Source: Halomonas socia
GTDB lineage: Bacteria; Pseudomonadota; Gammaproteobacteria; Pseudomonadales; Halomonadaceae
NCBI RefSeq assembly: GCF_010977575.1
Contig: NZ_CP048812.1
Coordinates: forward strand, 4,278,001-4,342,000
Direction of reading: 5' to 3'
DNA: 64,000 nucleotides
In this document: positions 24,792-33,123 of the stretch, in pieces
Position numbering within the stretch: the first letter of the stretch is position 1
Layout: each line of letters opens with the position of its first letter
Notes under the pieces: generated by a model
Databases searched by the model: none
What the model was told of the DNA's origin: nothing
The model's input: only the letters and a program-made list of their open reading frames with translations
Made by a program: the position numbers and the translations under genes

Positions 24792-25910
24792 TCAGGGAAA
24801 CAGAACGCGCTGTTGTCCGACATCGGCAGCGTTCACCACATAGCCCTGGCGCACGCCGACGGCAACCTCACTACCCTCTTCCAGCGTCTGGGCGCTGTCG
24901 GTGCGTACCCGTACCAGGCACTCATCGACCCGTACATGATACTCCCAGGCATCGCCGAGGTAGGAGCGGATCTTGATGCGCCCCCGGGCAAGCCCCGGCT
25001 GGGCGGCATCGGCCACCGCCGTCAGTTGCACATGCTCTGGGCGCACGGCGAGGCTCGCCGGCCCCCGCTCGGGGGTATCGCGGTTGACATCCAGCGTCGC
25101 GCTGGCCTCTCCCGAGCCTCCCCAGCGAATCGTCACCGTCTCGCCATGGCGAGTCAGTACCTCGCAAGGTAGATAGGAGATCGTGCCGATGAAGTCGAGC
25201 ACGAAGCGGGTCGCAGGCCGGGTATACACCTCGGTGGGCGTACCGACCTGATGCAACACCCCGGCCGACATCACCCCAATACGGTCGGACATCGCCAGCG
25301 CCTCGTCCTGGTCGTGGGTCACATAGAGGATCGGCAGGCCGGTATCGCGCTGGACCTGCTTGAGCTCGGCACGCATCGACTCGCGCAGCTTGGCGTCGAG
25401 GTTGGAGAGCGGCTCGTCGAGCAGCAGTAGGCTGGGCTCGATCGCCAGCGCCCGCCCCAGCGCCACACGCTGCTGCTGGCCGCCGGAGAGCTGGCTGGGC
25501 ATGCGCGCGCCAAGATCGCCCATGCCGAGCATGTCCAGCACCCGTTGAACCCGTGTCCTGATCTCGTCGCGCGCCAGGCCGCGCACCTTGAGCGGGTAGC
25601 CGATATTCTCGAAGATATTCATGTGCGGCCACACCGCATAGCTCTGAAAGACCATGCCGATGGGCCGCTTGTTGGGCGGCAGGTCGCGCCGCGCGGCGGC
25701 ATCGAAGACCGTGCGGCCGGCCATCTGGATGCTGCCCTGCTGAGCGCTCTCGAGTCCCGCCACGCTGCGCAGAGTGGTGGTCTTGCCGCAGCCGCTGGGG
25801 CCGATCAGCGAGAAGAATTCGTTAGCGTCGATGGATAGCGAAACGTTGTCCACCGCGGTGACCTGGCCGTAGCGCTTGGTCAGACCGTCGAGGGTCAGAA
25901 TGGCAGTCAT
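24792..25910 (-). CDS. ABC transporter ATP-binding protein, 2-aminoethylphosphonate type (PhnT2-like)
   Basis: This 372-residue ATPase of the PotA/FbpC/PhnT group energises the permease encoded just upstream. It has Walker A GPSGCGKTT, FQSYAVWPHM, signature LSGGQQQR, Walker [14 protein letters not shown] and the H-loop YVTHDQDEAL, then a TOBE domain (from about residue 280, VRPEHVQL). Its start overlaps the permease stop as ATGA. Family alone allows ferric iron or phosphonate; the Pho box in front of the operon favours a phosphorus compound. Confidence 0.88.
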   Translation of the reverse strand: MTAILTLDGLTKRYGQVTAVDNVSLSIDANEFFSLIGPSGCGKTTTLRSVAGLESAQQGSIQMAGRTVFDAAARRDLPPNKRPIGMVFQSYAVWPHMNIFENIGYPLKVRGLARDEIRTRVQRVLDMLGMGDLGARMPSQLSGGQQQRVALGRALAIEPSLLLLDEPLSNLDAKLRESMRAELKQVQRDTGLPILYVTHDQDEALAMSDRIGVMSAGVLHQVGTPTEVYTRPATRFVLDFIGTISYLPCEVLTRHGETVTIRWGGSGEASATLDVNRDTPERGPASLAVRPEHVQLTAVADAAQPGLARGRIKIRSYLGDAWEYHVRVDECLVRVRTDSAQTLEEGSEVAVGVRQGYVVNAADVGQQRVLFP

Positions 25911-27648
25911 GCGTCAGTTTTCCCTGCGCGTCGCTCGCGGCGCCGCGCTTCGAGTTTGGTAAGCCACTGGGTAAAAAGGTAGAGCAGGAGAATCACCGGC
26001 AGGGTCAGCACCGCCAGTGCCGCGGCGCGCCCGGTGAAGCCGGAATCCTGCATCAGGAATATCCATACGCCGATGGTCTCCGCGCCGGTGGTCCAGATCA
26101 GCACCGAGACGGTCAGCTCATTGAACGCCGAGATGAAGATCAGCACCCAGCCGGCCAGCATCCCCGGACGTAGCAGCGGCAGGGTAATGTCGCGAATGGT
26201 GCGCAGCCGGCTGGCGCCGGCGGTCCAGGCCGCCTCTTCAAGCGAATCGTGGATCTGTTGCAGGGTGCTGCGCGTGCTCTGCAGGCCGAACGCCATGTAG
26301 CGCATGATGTAGCCTGCCAACAGGATCCACAGCGTGCCATACAGCGTCGGGCCGAAGGCCGGGTTGCTCCAGGCCAGGATCATCGACACGCCGATCACCG
26401 AGCCCGGCAGCGCGAAGGGCACAGTGGCGATGCCGTCGAGCAGGCCTGCACCGCGCTGGCGCGCTTTGACGTTGAGATAGGCGATCATCGCCGAGACGAT
26501 GACGATGATGGTCGCTGCCGCCGGCGCCAGGATCAGGCTGTTAACAATGCCACGCCGCGCCCCGCTCTGGTTGAGCACCGCGATATAGTGGCGCAGGGTG
26601 AAGTTCTCGGCGCTGAGGTCGGCCCCCCAGAAGCGCAGCAGCGAGGTGAGCACCAGCGCAAACACCGGCATCACCACGATCACCACCAGGGTCAGATAGA
26701 GCACTGCCAGCACCCAGGGACGCGCCTTGCCCAGTCGAATCACGTTGGGCGTCACCGACTTGCCGGAGATCACCGCATACTGGCCACGGCTGCCCTCCAG
26801 GCGCCGGAACGCCACCAGGCAGACGATGGCTACCAGCACCAGCAGCACCGACATGGCGGTGGCCAGCGGCATGTTGGGAATGGTCAGCGCTTCGTAGATG
26901 CGCGTGGTCAACACGTAGAACTGGGCGCGCATGCCCAGCACCGCAGGAATACCGAAATTGTCGATGGACGAGACGAAGGCTAGCAGCGCACCGCCGAGGA
27001 TCGCCGGACGCACCAGCGGCAGGGTGATGTCCTTCATGATGCGCAGCGGCCCCACCCCGAGGTGCGCGCGGCCTCCTCCAGGCTGCTGTCCATGCGCGCC
27101 AGCGCCCCGGCCACGGTGATGAACACGAAGGGGTAGTTGGTCACCGCCAGCACAAAGATAATGCCGCCCGGCGAGTAAATGTTCCACGGTGGAGCCACGC
27201 CGAACAGCTCGCGCCACCACTGCGTGAACAGCCCCACCGGACCTGCCAGCTGCACCCAGCCGATCGCCGAGAACAGCGGCGGGATGGCGAACGGCAGCAC
27301 CAGCAGCACACTGAGCAGCGCCTTGTGGGGCACATCGGTACGCTGCACCACGAAGCCCGCCAGGGTGCCGATCACCACCGCAAGGCCGGTGGCCGCGACC
27401 GAGACCCACAGCGTGTTCCACAGCGCCATGTAGTTGGAGGGGCGCAAAAACACCGCCGAGTAGTTAGCCAGCGACCACTCGCCGTCGACCATCAGGCTGC
27501 GCCAGAACACCTGGTAAAGGGGATAGACGATGGTGATGCCGACGAACAACACCAGCAGCATCAGCATCACCCGGCGATAGTCCAACCACCAGCGCAGCAG
27601 CGCCAGCGACTCGCTCACCTCATGCGGCGGGGTAACACGTTGCGACAT
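25907..27648 (-). pseudogene. Fused ABC permease (PhnU2/AfuB-like), interrupted by one frameshift
   Basis: The gene encodes a double-length permease with about 12 membrane helices and two EAA loops (EEAARTSG...MKDITLPLVRP and EEAAWTAGASRLRTIRDITLPL). The first frame starts at 27648 (MSQRVTPPHEVSES) and breaks at the run CCCC 27055-27058, where it continues WGRCAS and stops; the downstream frame resumes at GPLRIMKDITLPLVRP. Adding one base to that run gives a normal 580-residue fusion of the size seen for 2-aminoethylphosphonate-type and ferric/hexose-phosphate permeases. The break lies inside the first EAA loop, so if real it would inactivate transport; I think a base-calling deletion is more likely. 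Confidence 0.85.
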
Positions 27649-27663
27649 GCACGAACACCATGA

Positions 27664-27687
27664 CGCGGCGCCCGCTGAGGCGCCGCG
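27664..27687 (-). terminator. Intercistronic hairpin between binding protein and permease genes
   Basis: A perfect 9-bp stem (CGCGGCGCC and its complement) with a six-base loop lies 25 bp after the binding-protein stop and 15 bp before the permease start. There is no U-tract. Same position as the hairpins in the ugp, TAXI-TRAP and tct operons. Confidence 0.55.
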
Positions 27688-27712
27688 CTGCGTGGAGGGG
27701 TGAAAGCGTCAA

Positions 27713-28696
27713 TCAATACAGCTCGGAGAAGCGCTCGCGTAGCTCATCACCGTTCTCGGCCATCCAGTCGTAGTCGATCTCCAGCGCGACGATCTGGTCG
27801 GCAGTGGGCAGCCCCTCGGGCGGGTCGACGTCGGTGCGCACCGGCATGAAGAACTTGTCGACCAGTACCTGCTGGCCCTCCTCGGAAAGAATGAAGTCGA
27901 GGAAGGCGCGTGCTGCGACATCGTTTTCCGACTCGGCGGTCACCGCCAGTGGGCTGGGCAGCGCAAGCACGCCATCATCGGGGAAGCTGAAGGCCACCGG
28001 CGCGCCCTCGGCGGCCTGGCCGGCCATGATGTAGTCGATGCCCTTGATCACCGCGAACTCGCCGCTGACCACGCCACGAGTGACGTCACCAGTGCCGCGC
28101 ACCACCTGCATGCCCGCCTCGCGGGCGCGCTCATACCACTCGAAGCCGAGCGCGTCGCTCTGGGTGAAGGCACCCAGCATGTTGAAGTTGGTACCGCTGT
28201 GCAGCGGGCTGGCCGACGCAGCCTGGGGCCCCCACTCTAGGAACGCCTCCCAGGTGCTCGGTACCTCGTCTTCGCTAACCATATTGGTGTTGTAGCCGAT
28301 GCCCATGTGGTGAACCCGGCCGGCAAAAAACATGTCGTCCGCATCGCGAAGGTCTTCGGGGATGGCGTGTTTGTGCTCACTGTCGTGGGCGGCCAGCCAG
28401 CCCTGCTCCTTGAGGTTGAGAAACAGCGCCGGGTTGGCGGCCCAGATCACATCGGCGCGCAGCCGGCCGGCCTCGATCTCGGAGAAGATCCGCTGTTCGA
28501 GCTCCACGCTGCCGGAATAAAGCAGGTCGATCTCGATCTCCGGGTGGCGCTCCTCGAAGGCCTCGATGATCGGTTCGACCACATCCAGCTGCATTGATGA
28601 GTAGAAGGTCACGGTGCCGGACGGCTCGGCCCAGGCGGTAGACGTGATGCCAGCGGCCAGTGCCGTGACAGCGGCAAGCGAGGTCAAGGTCTTCAT
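27713..28696 (-). CDS. ABC transporter substrate-binding protein, 2-aminoethylphosphonate / phosphate-ester type (PhnS2-like)
   Basis: This 327-residue periplasmic binding protein has a signal peptide (ALAAGITSTAWAE) and the type-2 fold of the AfuA/FbpA/PhnS group: VTFYSSMQLDVVEPIIEAFE, LYSGSVELEQRIFSEIEAG, ADVIWAANPALF and RGTGDVTRGVVSGEFAV. GGGAG precedes the ATG. Relatives bind ferric iron, 2-aminoethylphosphonate or hexose phosphates. The three-unit Pho box in the promoter argues for a phosphorus ligand. No phosphonate-degrading enzymes (phnW, phnX, phnJ) lie nearby, so the compound must be used elsewhere. Confidence 0.85.
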   Translation of the reverse strand: MKTLTSLAAVTALAAGITSTAWAEPSGTVTFYSSMQLDVVEPIIEAFEERHPEIEIDLLYSGSVELEQRIFSEIEAGRLRADVIWAANPALFLNLKEQGWLAAHDSEHKHAIPEDLRDADDMFFAGRVHHMGIGYNTNMVSEDEVPSTWEAFLEWGPQAASASPLHSGTNFNMLGAFTQSDALGFEWYERAREAGMQVVRGTGDVTRGVVSGEFAVIKGIDYIMAGQAAEGAPVAFSFPDDGVLALPSPLAVTAESENDVAARAFLDFILSEEGQQVLVDKFFMPVRTDVDPPEGLPTADQIVALEIDYDWMAENGDELRERFSELY

Positions 28697-28732
28697 GGGG
28701 CGCTCCCGTATGCTTACGTATGTTGTTGTTTT

Positions 28733-28777
28733 ACCCTAGGCGCCGGAGGTGACGCCGAAGTGACGAAGCAATGACGA
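28733..28777 (-). promoter_or_regulatory. Three-unit Pho box and -10 element before the phosphonate-type ABC operon
   Basis: On the minus strand TCGTCAT (28771-28777), TCGTCAC (28760-28766) and GCGTCAC (28749-28755) repeat with an exact 11-bp period. A -10-like TAGGGT (28733-28738) starts exactly 10 bp after the last unit. The binding-protein start is 36 bp further down. The box may also influence the divergent gene at 28851. Confidence 0.72.
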
Positions 28778-28850
28778 TCCGGTTTTTGCAGCATAGCCAC
28801 ACTTGGCGCAGGCCACCATGTCGAGACGTCCCTTAACCACAGGATCCCCC

Positions 28851-29411
28851 ATGAAATTCGCCACCCTCGGTCCTTGCGGCAACAACCACGTACTGGTACT
28901 CGAGCGCTACCTCGAACGCCGCGCCATCGACGATGCCGAGATCGAGCTACATGAAGGCTTCGATAGCGCCTTTACGGCGCTGCTGAACGGCGAGGCGGAC
29001 TTCCTGCTGCAGTGCACCGCCCATCCCAGCCACGCCGACTGGGTAGGCCGAAGCATGCATCGCGCCTTTCCGGTAGACAGTTTCATCGCCCCCAGCAAGC
29101 CGCTGGCAATCCTCGCCCGTATCGACGTAGCGCGCCCCCGGCAACTCGGCTTGCAGCCGGCGACACGCTATTATGCCGACCTCTCCGGCTATGCCGAGCT
29201 GATCGAAGAGCCGACCACCGTCAGCGTCGCCGAGGGGCTGCTGGCCGGGCGCCTCGAGGCAGGCATCTGCGCCAGGGAGTATCTCGAACGCTGCCCCGAG
29301 CAGCTGCGCCTGGTGGCCGACCTCGGCCCGGCGCTAGACACCTGGGTGGTGTTCGGCCGCAGGCCCCTCGACGGCGACCTGATCCACTGCGCGCCGGCGC
29401 CGGCTAGATAG
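28851..29411 (+). CDS. Prephenate-dehydratase-like / type 2 periplasmic-binding-fold protein
   Basis: This 186-residue protein begins KFATLGPCGNNHVLVLERYL, as in the catalytic domain of prephenate dehydratase and BacA-like proteins, and shows DSAFTALLNGEADFLLQCTAHPSHADWV. It lacks a signal peptide and the C-terminal ACT domain. It may be a cytoplasmic enzyme or ligand-binding protein; the Thr-Arg-Phe motif of true prephenate dehydratase is not obvious. It is divergent from the phosphonate-type ABC operon and its 3' end overlaps the convergent TRAP permease gene by 8 bp. Function unknown. Confidence 0.7.
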   Translation: MKFATLGPCGNNHVLVLERYLERRAIDDAEIELHEGFDSAFTALLNGEADFLLQCTAHPSHADWVGRSMHRAFPVDSFIAPSKPLAILARIDVARPRQLGLQPATRYYADLSGYAELIEEPTTVSVAEGLLAGRLEAGICAREYLERCPEQLRLVADLGPALDTWVVFGRRPLDGDLIHCAPAPAR

Positions 29412-31203
29412 CGAAGATCACCAGCGCCCCGGCCACAATCAGCGCCAACCGCAGCCACCACGCCTTGCGCGCGATCACCCCGAACGAGATGCCGGTGAGT
29501 CCCACCGCGATCTTCAGCGCATCAACCAGCGCGCCGACGGGGTTGCTGTCGAGGCGGATGATGTCGGGATTGCTGATCATCGCCAGCGGGATGATATAGA
29601 GCCCGATGCCCAGCGCCATGGCCTTGAGCGCCACCTTCAGCCAGTTTTCGCCGACCATGCCAGCAGCAATGAACACCCCGCCGCACACCGGGGGAGTAAT
29701 CGTCGAAAGCAGCGCGAACCAGAACACGAACAGGTGCGCCAGCAGCGGCTCGAGCCCCAGTGCAGTGAGCGCCGGTCCGGCCACCGAGACGCAGATCACA
29801 TAGGCCGCAGTGGTCGGTACCTCCATGCCCAGGATCAGGCAGGCCAGCGCGGTAAGCAGCAGCGCCGGCCATAGCATGTCATTGGAGAGCGACAGGATCC
29901 CCGAAGTGATCTTGACCCCCAGCCCGGTCAGCGACAGCACCCCGATCACCAGCGAGGCGCAGATGATGATCGCGCCGATCACCGCCACCTGGCGCCCGGC
30001 GGTCACCGCCGCACCGGCCAGGCGTGTCGCGAAGCCGCGCAGCGAGAAGCTCAGCGTCACGTCGAAGAACAGCAGCGCCATGGCGGCGAAGATCGCAACG
30101 CTCGCCGCATACTGCGGGGTGTAGCCGCCGAGGAAGATCCGCTCCAGCAGCAGCACGAAGGGCACCGCGAAGAACAGCGAGGTGATCAGGACCTCCTTGG
30201 GGCTGGGCCGCTCGCTCTCGTCCATCGGCTTGAGGTCGTGGCGAGTGGCGTAGGCGTTGATGCCCACCCACACCGTGACGAAGTAGAGAATCGCCGGCAG
30301 CAGCGCCGCGGCCATGATCTGGGTATAGGGCGTGCCGGTCAGCTCGACCATCACGAAGGCGCCGGCGCCCATCAGCGGTGGCATGATCTGCCCGCCCGAC
30401 GAGGCCACCGCCTCCACCGAGCCGGCCAGCGCCCGCGGGTAACCCAGCCGCACCATGCAGGGAATGGTGATCGCCCCGGTCGAGGCCACGTTGGCCGAGG
30501 CCGAACCGGAGATCGAGCCCATCAGCGCAGAGGAGATCACCGAGACCTTGGCCGCGCCCCCAGTCAGGCGGCCGGCGAAGGCGCTGGCCAGGTTCATGAA
30601 GCCCTGCCCCGCCTCGCCGGCGTTGAGCACCGCACCGAAGATCACGAAGATCGCCACCACCCCGACGCTGACGCCGGTCAGTGAGCCCCACAGCCCGCTC
30701 TCAGCGATGGTCAGGGTGCCCACGTAGCTGGCCATGGGCATGCCCGGGTGGCCGAACACACCCGGCATATGCTGGCCCAGAGCGCCGTAAGCGAGTGCCA
30801 CCAGCGCTACCAGCGGCAGCGGCCAGCCGATCGCGCGGCGCGCCGCCTCCAGCGCCAGCAAGATCAGAAACACCCCGATGGCCATCTGCAGCTGGGTGTC
30901 GATGAAGCCATACTGGTTGGCCAGCGCCCGCTCGTTGAAGGCGATATAGGCACAGGCAGCGACACCCAGGCCGGTCAGCAGCCAGCCGCTGATGCGCTGC
31001 CAGGGCGTCCTGGCCATGAAGATCAGCACCCAGGGCAGCGCCAGCGCCATATGCATCGGCCGGCTGACCAGCGCCGGCGTCAAGCCGTAGAAGATCAGGC
31101 CGAGATGGAATACCACCGTGGCCGCGCCCAGCGCCACCCAGGCGGGATGCAGGCGCCGCCCGCCATCGGCATCAGAACTGAGTAGTAACGACATCACAGA
31201 CAT
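29404..31203 (-). CDS. TRAP transporter fused permease (TAXI type)
   Basis: This 599-residue inner-membrane protein combines the small (DctQ-like) and large (DctM-like) permease parts of a tripartite ATP-independent periplasmic transporter, as usual for TAXI systems. About 16 or more membrane helices are visible; conserved pieces are GSISGSASANVASTGAITIPCM (centred near 30500), SSGGQIMPPLMGAGAFVM and LGMEVPTTAAYV. It works with the TAXI binding protein encoded just upstream to take up organic acids or amino acids with Na+. The start (ATG 31203 or 31194) has no clear ribosome site. Confidence 0.92.
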   Translation of the reverse strand: MSVMSLLLSSDADGGRRLHPAWVALGAATVVFHLGLIFYGLTPALVSRPMHMALALPWVLIFMARTPWQRISGWLLTGLGVAACAYIAFNERALANQYGFIDTQLQMAIGVFLILLALEAARRAIGWPLPLVALVALAYGALGQHMPGVFGHPGMPMASYVGTLTIAESGLWGSLTGVSVGVVAIFVIFGAVLNAGEAGQGFMNLASAFAGRLTGGAAKVSVISSALMGSISGSASANVASTGAITIPCMVRLGYPRALAGSVEAVASSGGQIMPPLMGAGAFVMVELTGTPYTQIMAAALLPAILYFVTVWVGINAYATRHDLKPMDESERPSPKEVLITSLFFAVPFVLLLERIFLGGYTPQYAASVAIFAAMALLFFDVTLSFSLRGFATRLAGAAVTAGRQVAVIGAIIICASLVIGVLSLTGLGVKITSGILSLSNDMLWPALLLTALACLILGMEVPTTAAYVICVSVAGPALTALGLEPLLAHLFVFWFALLSTITPPVCGGVFIAAGMVGENWLKVALKAMALGIGLYIIPLAMISNPDIIRLDSNPVGALVDALKIAVGLTGISFGVIARKAWWLRLALIVAGALVIFAI

Positions 31204-31223
31204 TCAGTCAGGGAGTAAAGGCC

Positions 31224-31253
31224 GCCGCGGCCACCCCTGGGGGTAGCCGCGGC
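31224..31253 (-). terminator. Intercistronic hairpin between TAXI binding protein and TRAP permease genes
   Basis: A 14-bp stem with one G-U wobble (GCCGCGGCCACCCC on the plus strand) and a two-base loop lies 34 bp after the binding-protein stop. No U-tract follows, so it probably stabilises the upstream message or attenuates. Confidence 0.55.
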
Positions 31254-31286
31254 GCATGGAGGGAGGGAATCAGCAGCGGACATTTG

Positions 31287-32252
31287 TTAGCGCAACGCGT
31301 CGGGGATCTCGATATCGGCCTCATCATAGTAGCGCAGCGCCCCTGGGTGCAGGGTGCCGGCGATGTTGCCCACCATGTCGTGCTCGATGCTACCCCACCA
31401 GGCCGACTCCTCGGCCATCGCCTCGCGCCGCTCCCAGAACGTCTTGGTCAACTGGTAGGCGGTCTCGTCGTCCATGTTGCTGGTGGCGTAGGCGATCACC
31501 GGCAGCGAGGTGGTCTGGACGTCCTCGTCGACCCCGGTATAGGTCCCGGCGGGAATGGTCTGGGGCGTGGCACCGGTCTGCTCGATCTGCTCGTCACTCA
31601 GCGACACCAGGCTGATCGACATGCTCGCCGCGGTCTCGATCACGTTGGGCGTGGGGAAGGAGCTGGCGGTGACGAAGGCATCCACCTGGCCGTTCTGCAG
31701 CGCGTCCGGCCCGCTGCCGATGGAGGCGTCGGCGACCTCGACCTTGTCCAGAAGGTCGAATATCTCCAGGTAGCGTTCCGCCTCACGGGCGCCGAAGGTG
31801 CCACGGCCGATGAGGATATGCTTGCCTTCCAGGTCCTGCATCTCGATCACGCCTTCGTCGCCGGCGGCCACGAAGTGCATGGTGATGGCGGGGATCGGGA
31901 ACAGCCCGCGGATCTCCTGGAAGCGCGGGCTCTGGCGTTCGGCGAACGGCCCCTCGCCGGCCAGCGCCTGCTCCACCAGTCCCGGCGGCGTGGTGAATAC
32001 ATAGTTGCCCTGGCGCGCCATTACCTCCATGACGTTCTGCACCGAGCCCTGGCTCTCCTCCAGGGTCAGCACGATCTCGTCGTCGGTGCCGCGGCGGATC
32101 GCCTCGGATAGCTCGACGCCCATCTGGTAGTAAGCGGTACCGGCCGAAGCCGACTTGTAGGTGACACGGGTCTCGGCCTGGGCCTGGAAGGCCAGCGTGG
32201 TCATGGCGACGGCGGCCGCGGTGGCCAGCAGCGTGCGTGAGAAGTGGCGCAT
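31287..32252 (-). CDS. TAXI family TRAP transporter substrate-binding protein
   Basis: This 321-residue periplasmic protein has a signal peptide (LLATAAAVAMTTLAFQAQAE) and TAXI-type features: VTYKSASAGTAYYQMGVELSEAI, QGSVQNVMEVMARQ, HFVAAGDEGVIEMQDLEGK and GSGPDALQNGQVDAFVTAS. ATG 32252 gives the signal peptide; the open frame upstream is spurious. It captures an organic solute, in many relatives a dicarboxylate or glutamate, for the fused permease downstream. The exact ligand cannot be read from the sequence. Confidence 0.92.
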   Translation of the reverse strand: MRHFSRTLLATAAAVAMTTLAFQAQAETRVTYKSASAGTAYYQMGVELSEAIRRGTDDEIVLTLEESQGSVQNVMEVMARQGNYVFTTPPGLVEQALAGEGPFAERQSPRFQEIRGLFPIPAITMHFVAAGDEGVIEMQDLEGKHILIGRGTFGAREAERYLEIFDLLDKVEVADASIGSGPDALQNGQVDAFVTASSFPTPNVIETAASMSISLVSLSDEQIEQTGATPQTIPAGTYTGVDEDVQTTSLPVIAYATSNMDDETAYQLTKTFWERREAMAEESAWWGSIEHDMVGNIAGTLHPGALRYYDEADIEIPDALR

Positions 32253-32389
32253 CGAAATCTCCCTTGGGGCGCGTCCAGCGGCAGCGCCCTCCAATCGTTG
32301 ATTATCGGCGGTGCGCGGCCGGCACCGCTTCGTTCTTAGGCAACTACGTAATAGACCATCTCAGTTGCCGCGAGACAACCGCTCTCACG

Positions 32390-33055
32390 CTACCAGGGCA
32401 GCGGTTCACCGTTGCTGTGCCAGAAACCGCCGCTGGTCTCCAGCGTCAGGGCCTCCATGCGCGCCGCGATGCCGGCCGCCGCCTCGTCCGGGGAGATCAA
32501 GCCGCCGAAGTTGACCATGCGCGTCTGCACATAGCCGGGATGGAGCTGGGCCACGGCGATGCCGCGCGGAGCAAGATCCACCGCCAGCGACTTGCCAAAG
32601 GCGTTGAGCGCCGCCTTGGACGCCCGGTAGCCGTAGCGCCCGCCGGAGTCGTTGTCGGCGATCGAGCCCATGCGACTGGTGATATTGGCGATCTTGCTGC
32701 CCTCCCCCAGGCACGGCAGCAGCGCCTCGGTGACCCGCAGCGGCGCATAGGCGTTGACCTCCATCTGCTCACGAATCGTCTCGAAGTCGATCTTGCCGAG
32801 CTGCTCGTCGCGCAGCAGGCCGGCGTTGTTGATCAGCAGGTCGAGCCGCGTGCCGTCGAGTGACTGCGCCAGCCTCGCCACATCGTCGTACTGGGTCACA
32901 TCGATATTATCGATGACCCGCTCGGCAACCTCGGCCAGCTCCGCCGAGGCCGAGCGGCACACTCCGATCACCTGCCAACCCGCCTGATGATAGTGCTGCG
33001 CCAGCGCCAGCCCGACGCCGCGATTGGCGCCGGTGATCAATACCGTGGACGTCAT
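32390..33055 (-). CDS. Short-chain dehydrogenase/reductase
   Basis: This 221-residue SDR has the NAD(P) site TGANRGVGLALA, the structural motif NNAG, and the catalytic Ser-Tyr-Lys set with NITSRMGSIAD and YGYRASKAALN. It is of the carbonyl-reductase (YdfG/CsgA-like) type. AGGAGG precedes the ATG. It lies between tctA and the TAXI genes on the same strand and may act on the compound taken up by one of these transporters; this is inference from position. Confidence 0.9.
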   Translation of the reverse strand: MTSTVLITGANRGVGLALAQHYHQAGWQVIGVCRSASAELAEVAERVIDNIDVTQYDDVARLAQSLDGTRLDLLINNAGLLRDEQLGKIDFETIREQMEVNAYAPLRVTEALLPCLGEGSKIANITSRMGSIADNDSGGRYGYRASKAALNAFGKSLAVDLAPRGIAVAQLHPGYVQTRMVNFGGLISPDEAAAGIAARMEALTLETSGGFWHSNGEPLPW

Positions 33056-33123
33056 CTCGCCTCCTGCCGTAGTGGGGATTCAGTCCCAGACTGGAACCAC
33101 TGAGGCGAGGACGCAAGGGCGAC

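Noticed and set aside
24792-28696. Annotation as ferric iron ABC transporter
   Set aside because: The family allows it, but the promoter shows Pho units and no Fur-like palindrome, and neighbours concern phosphorus.
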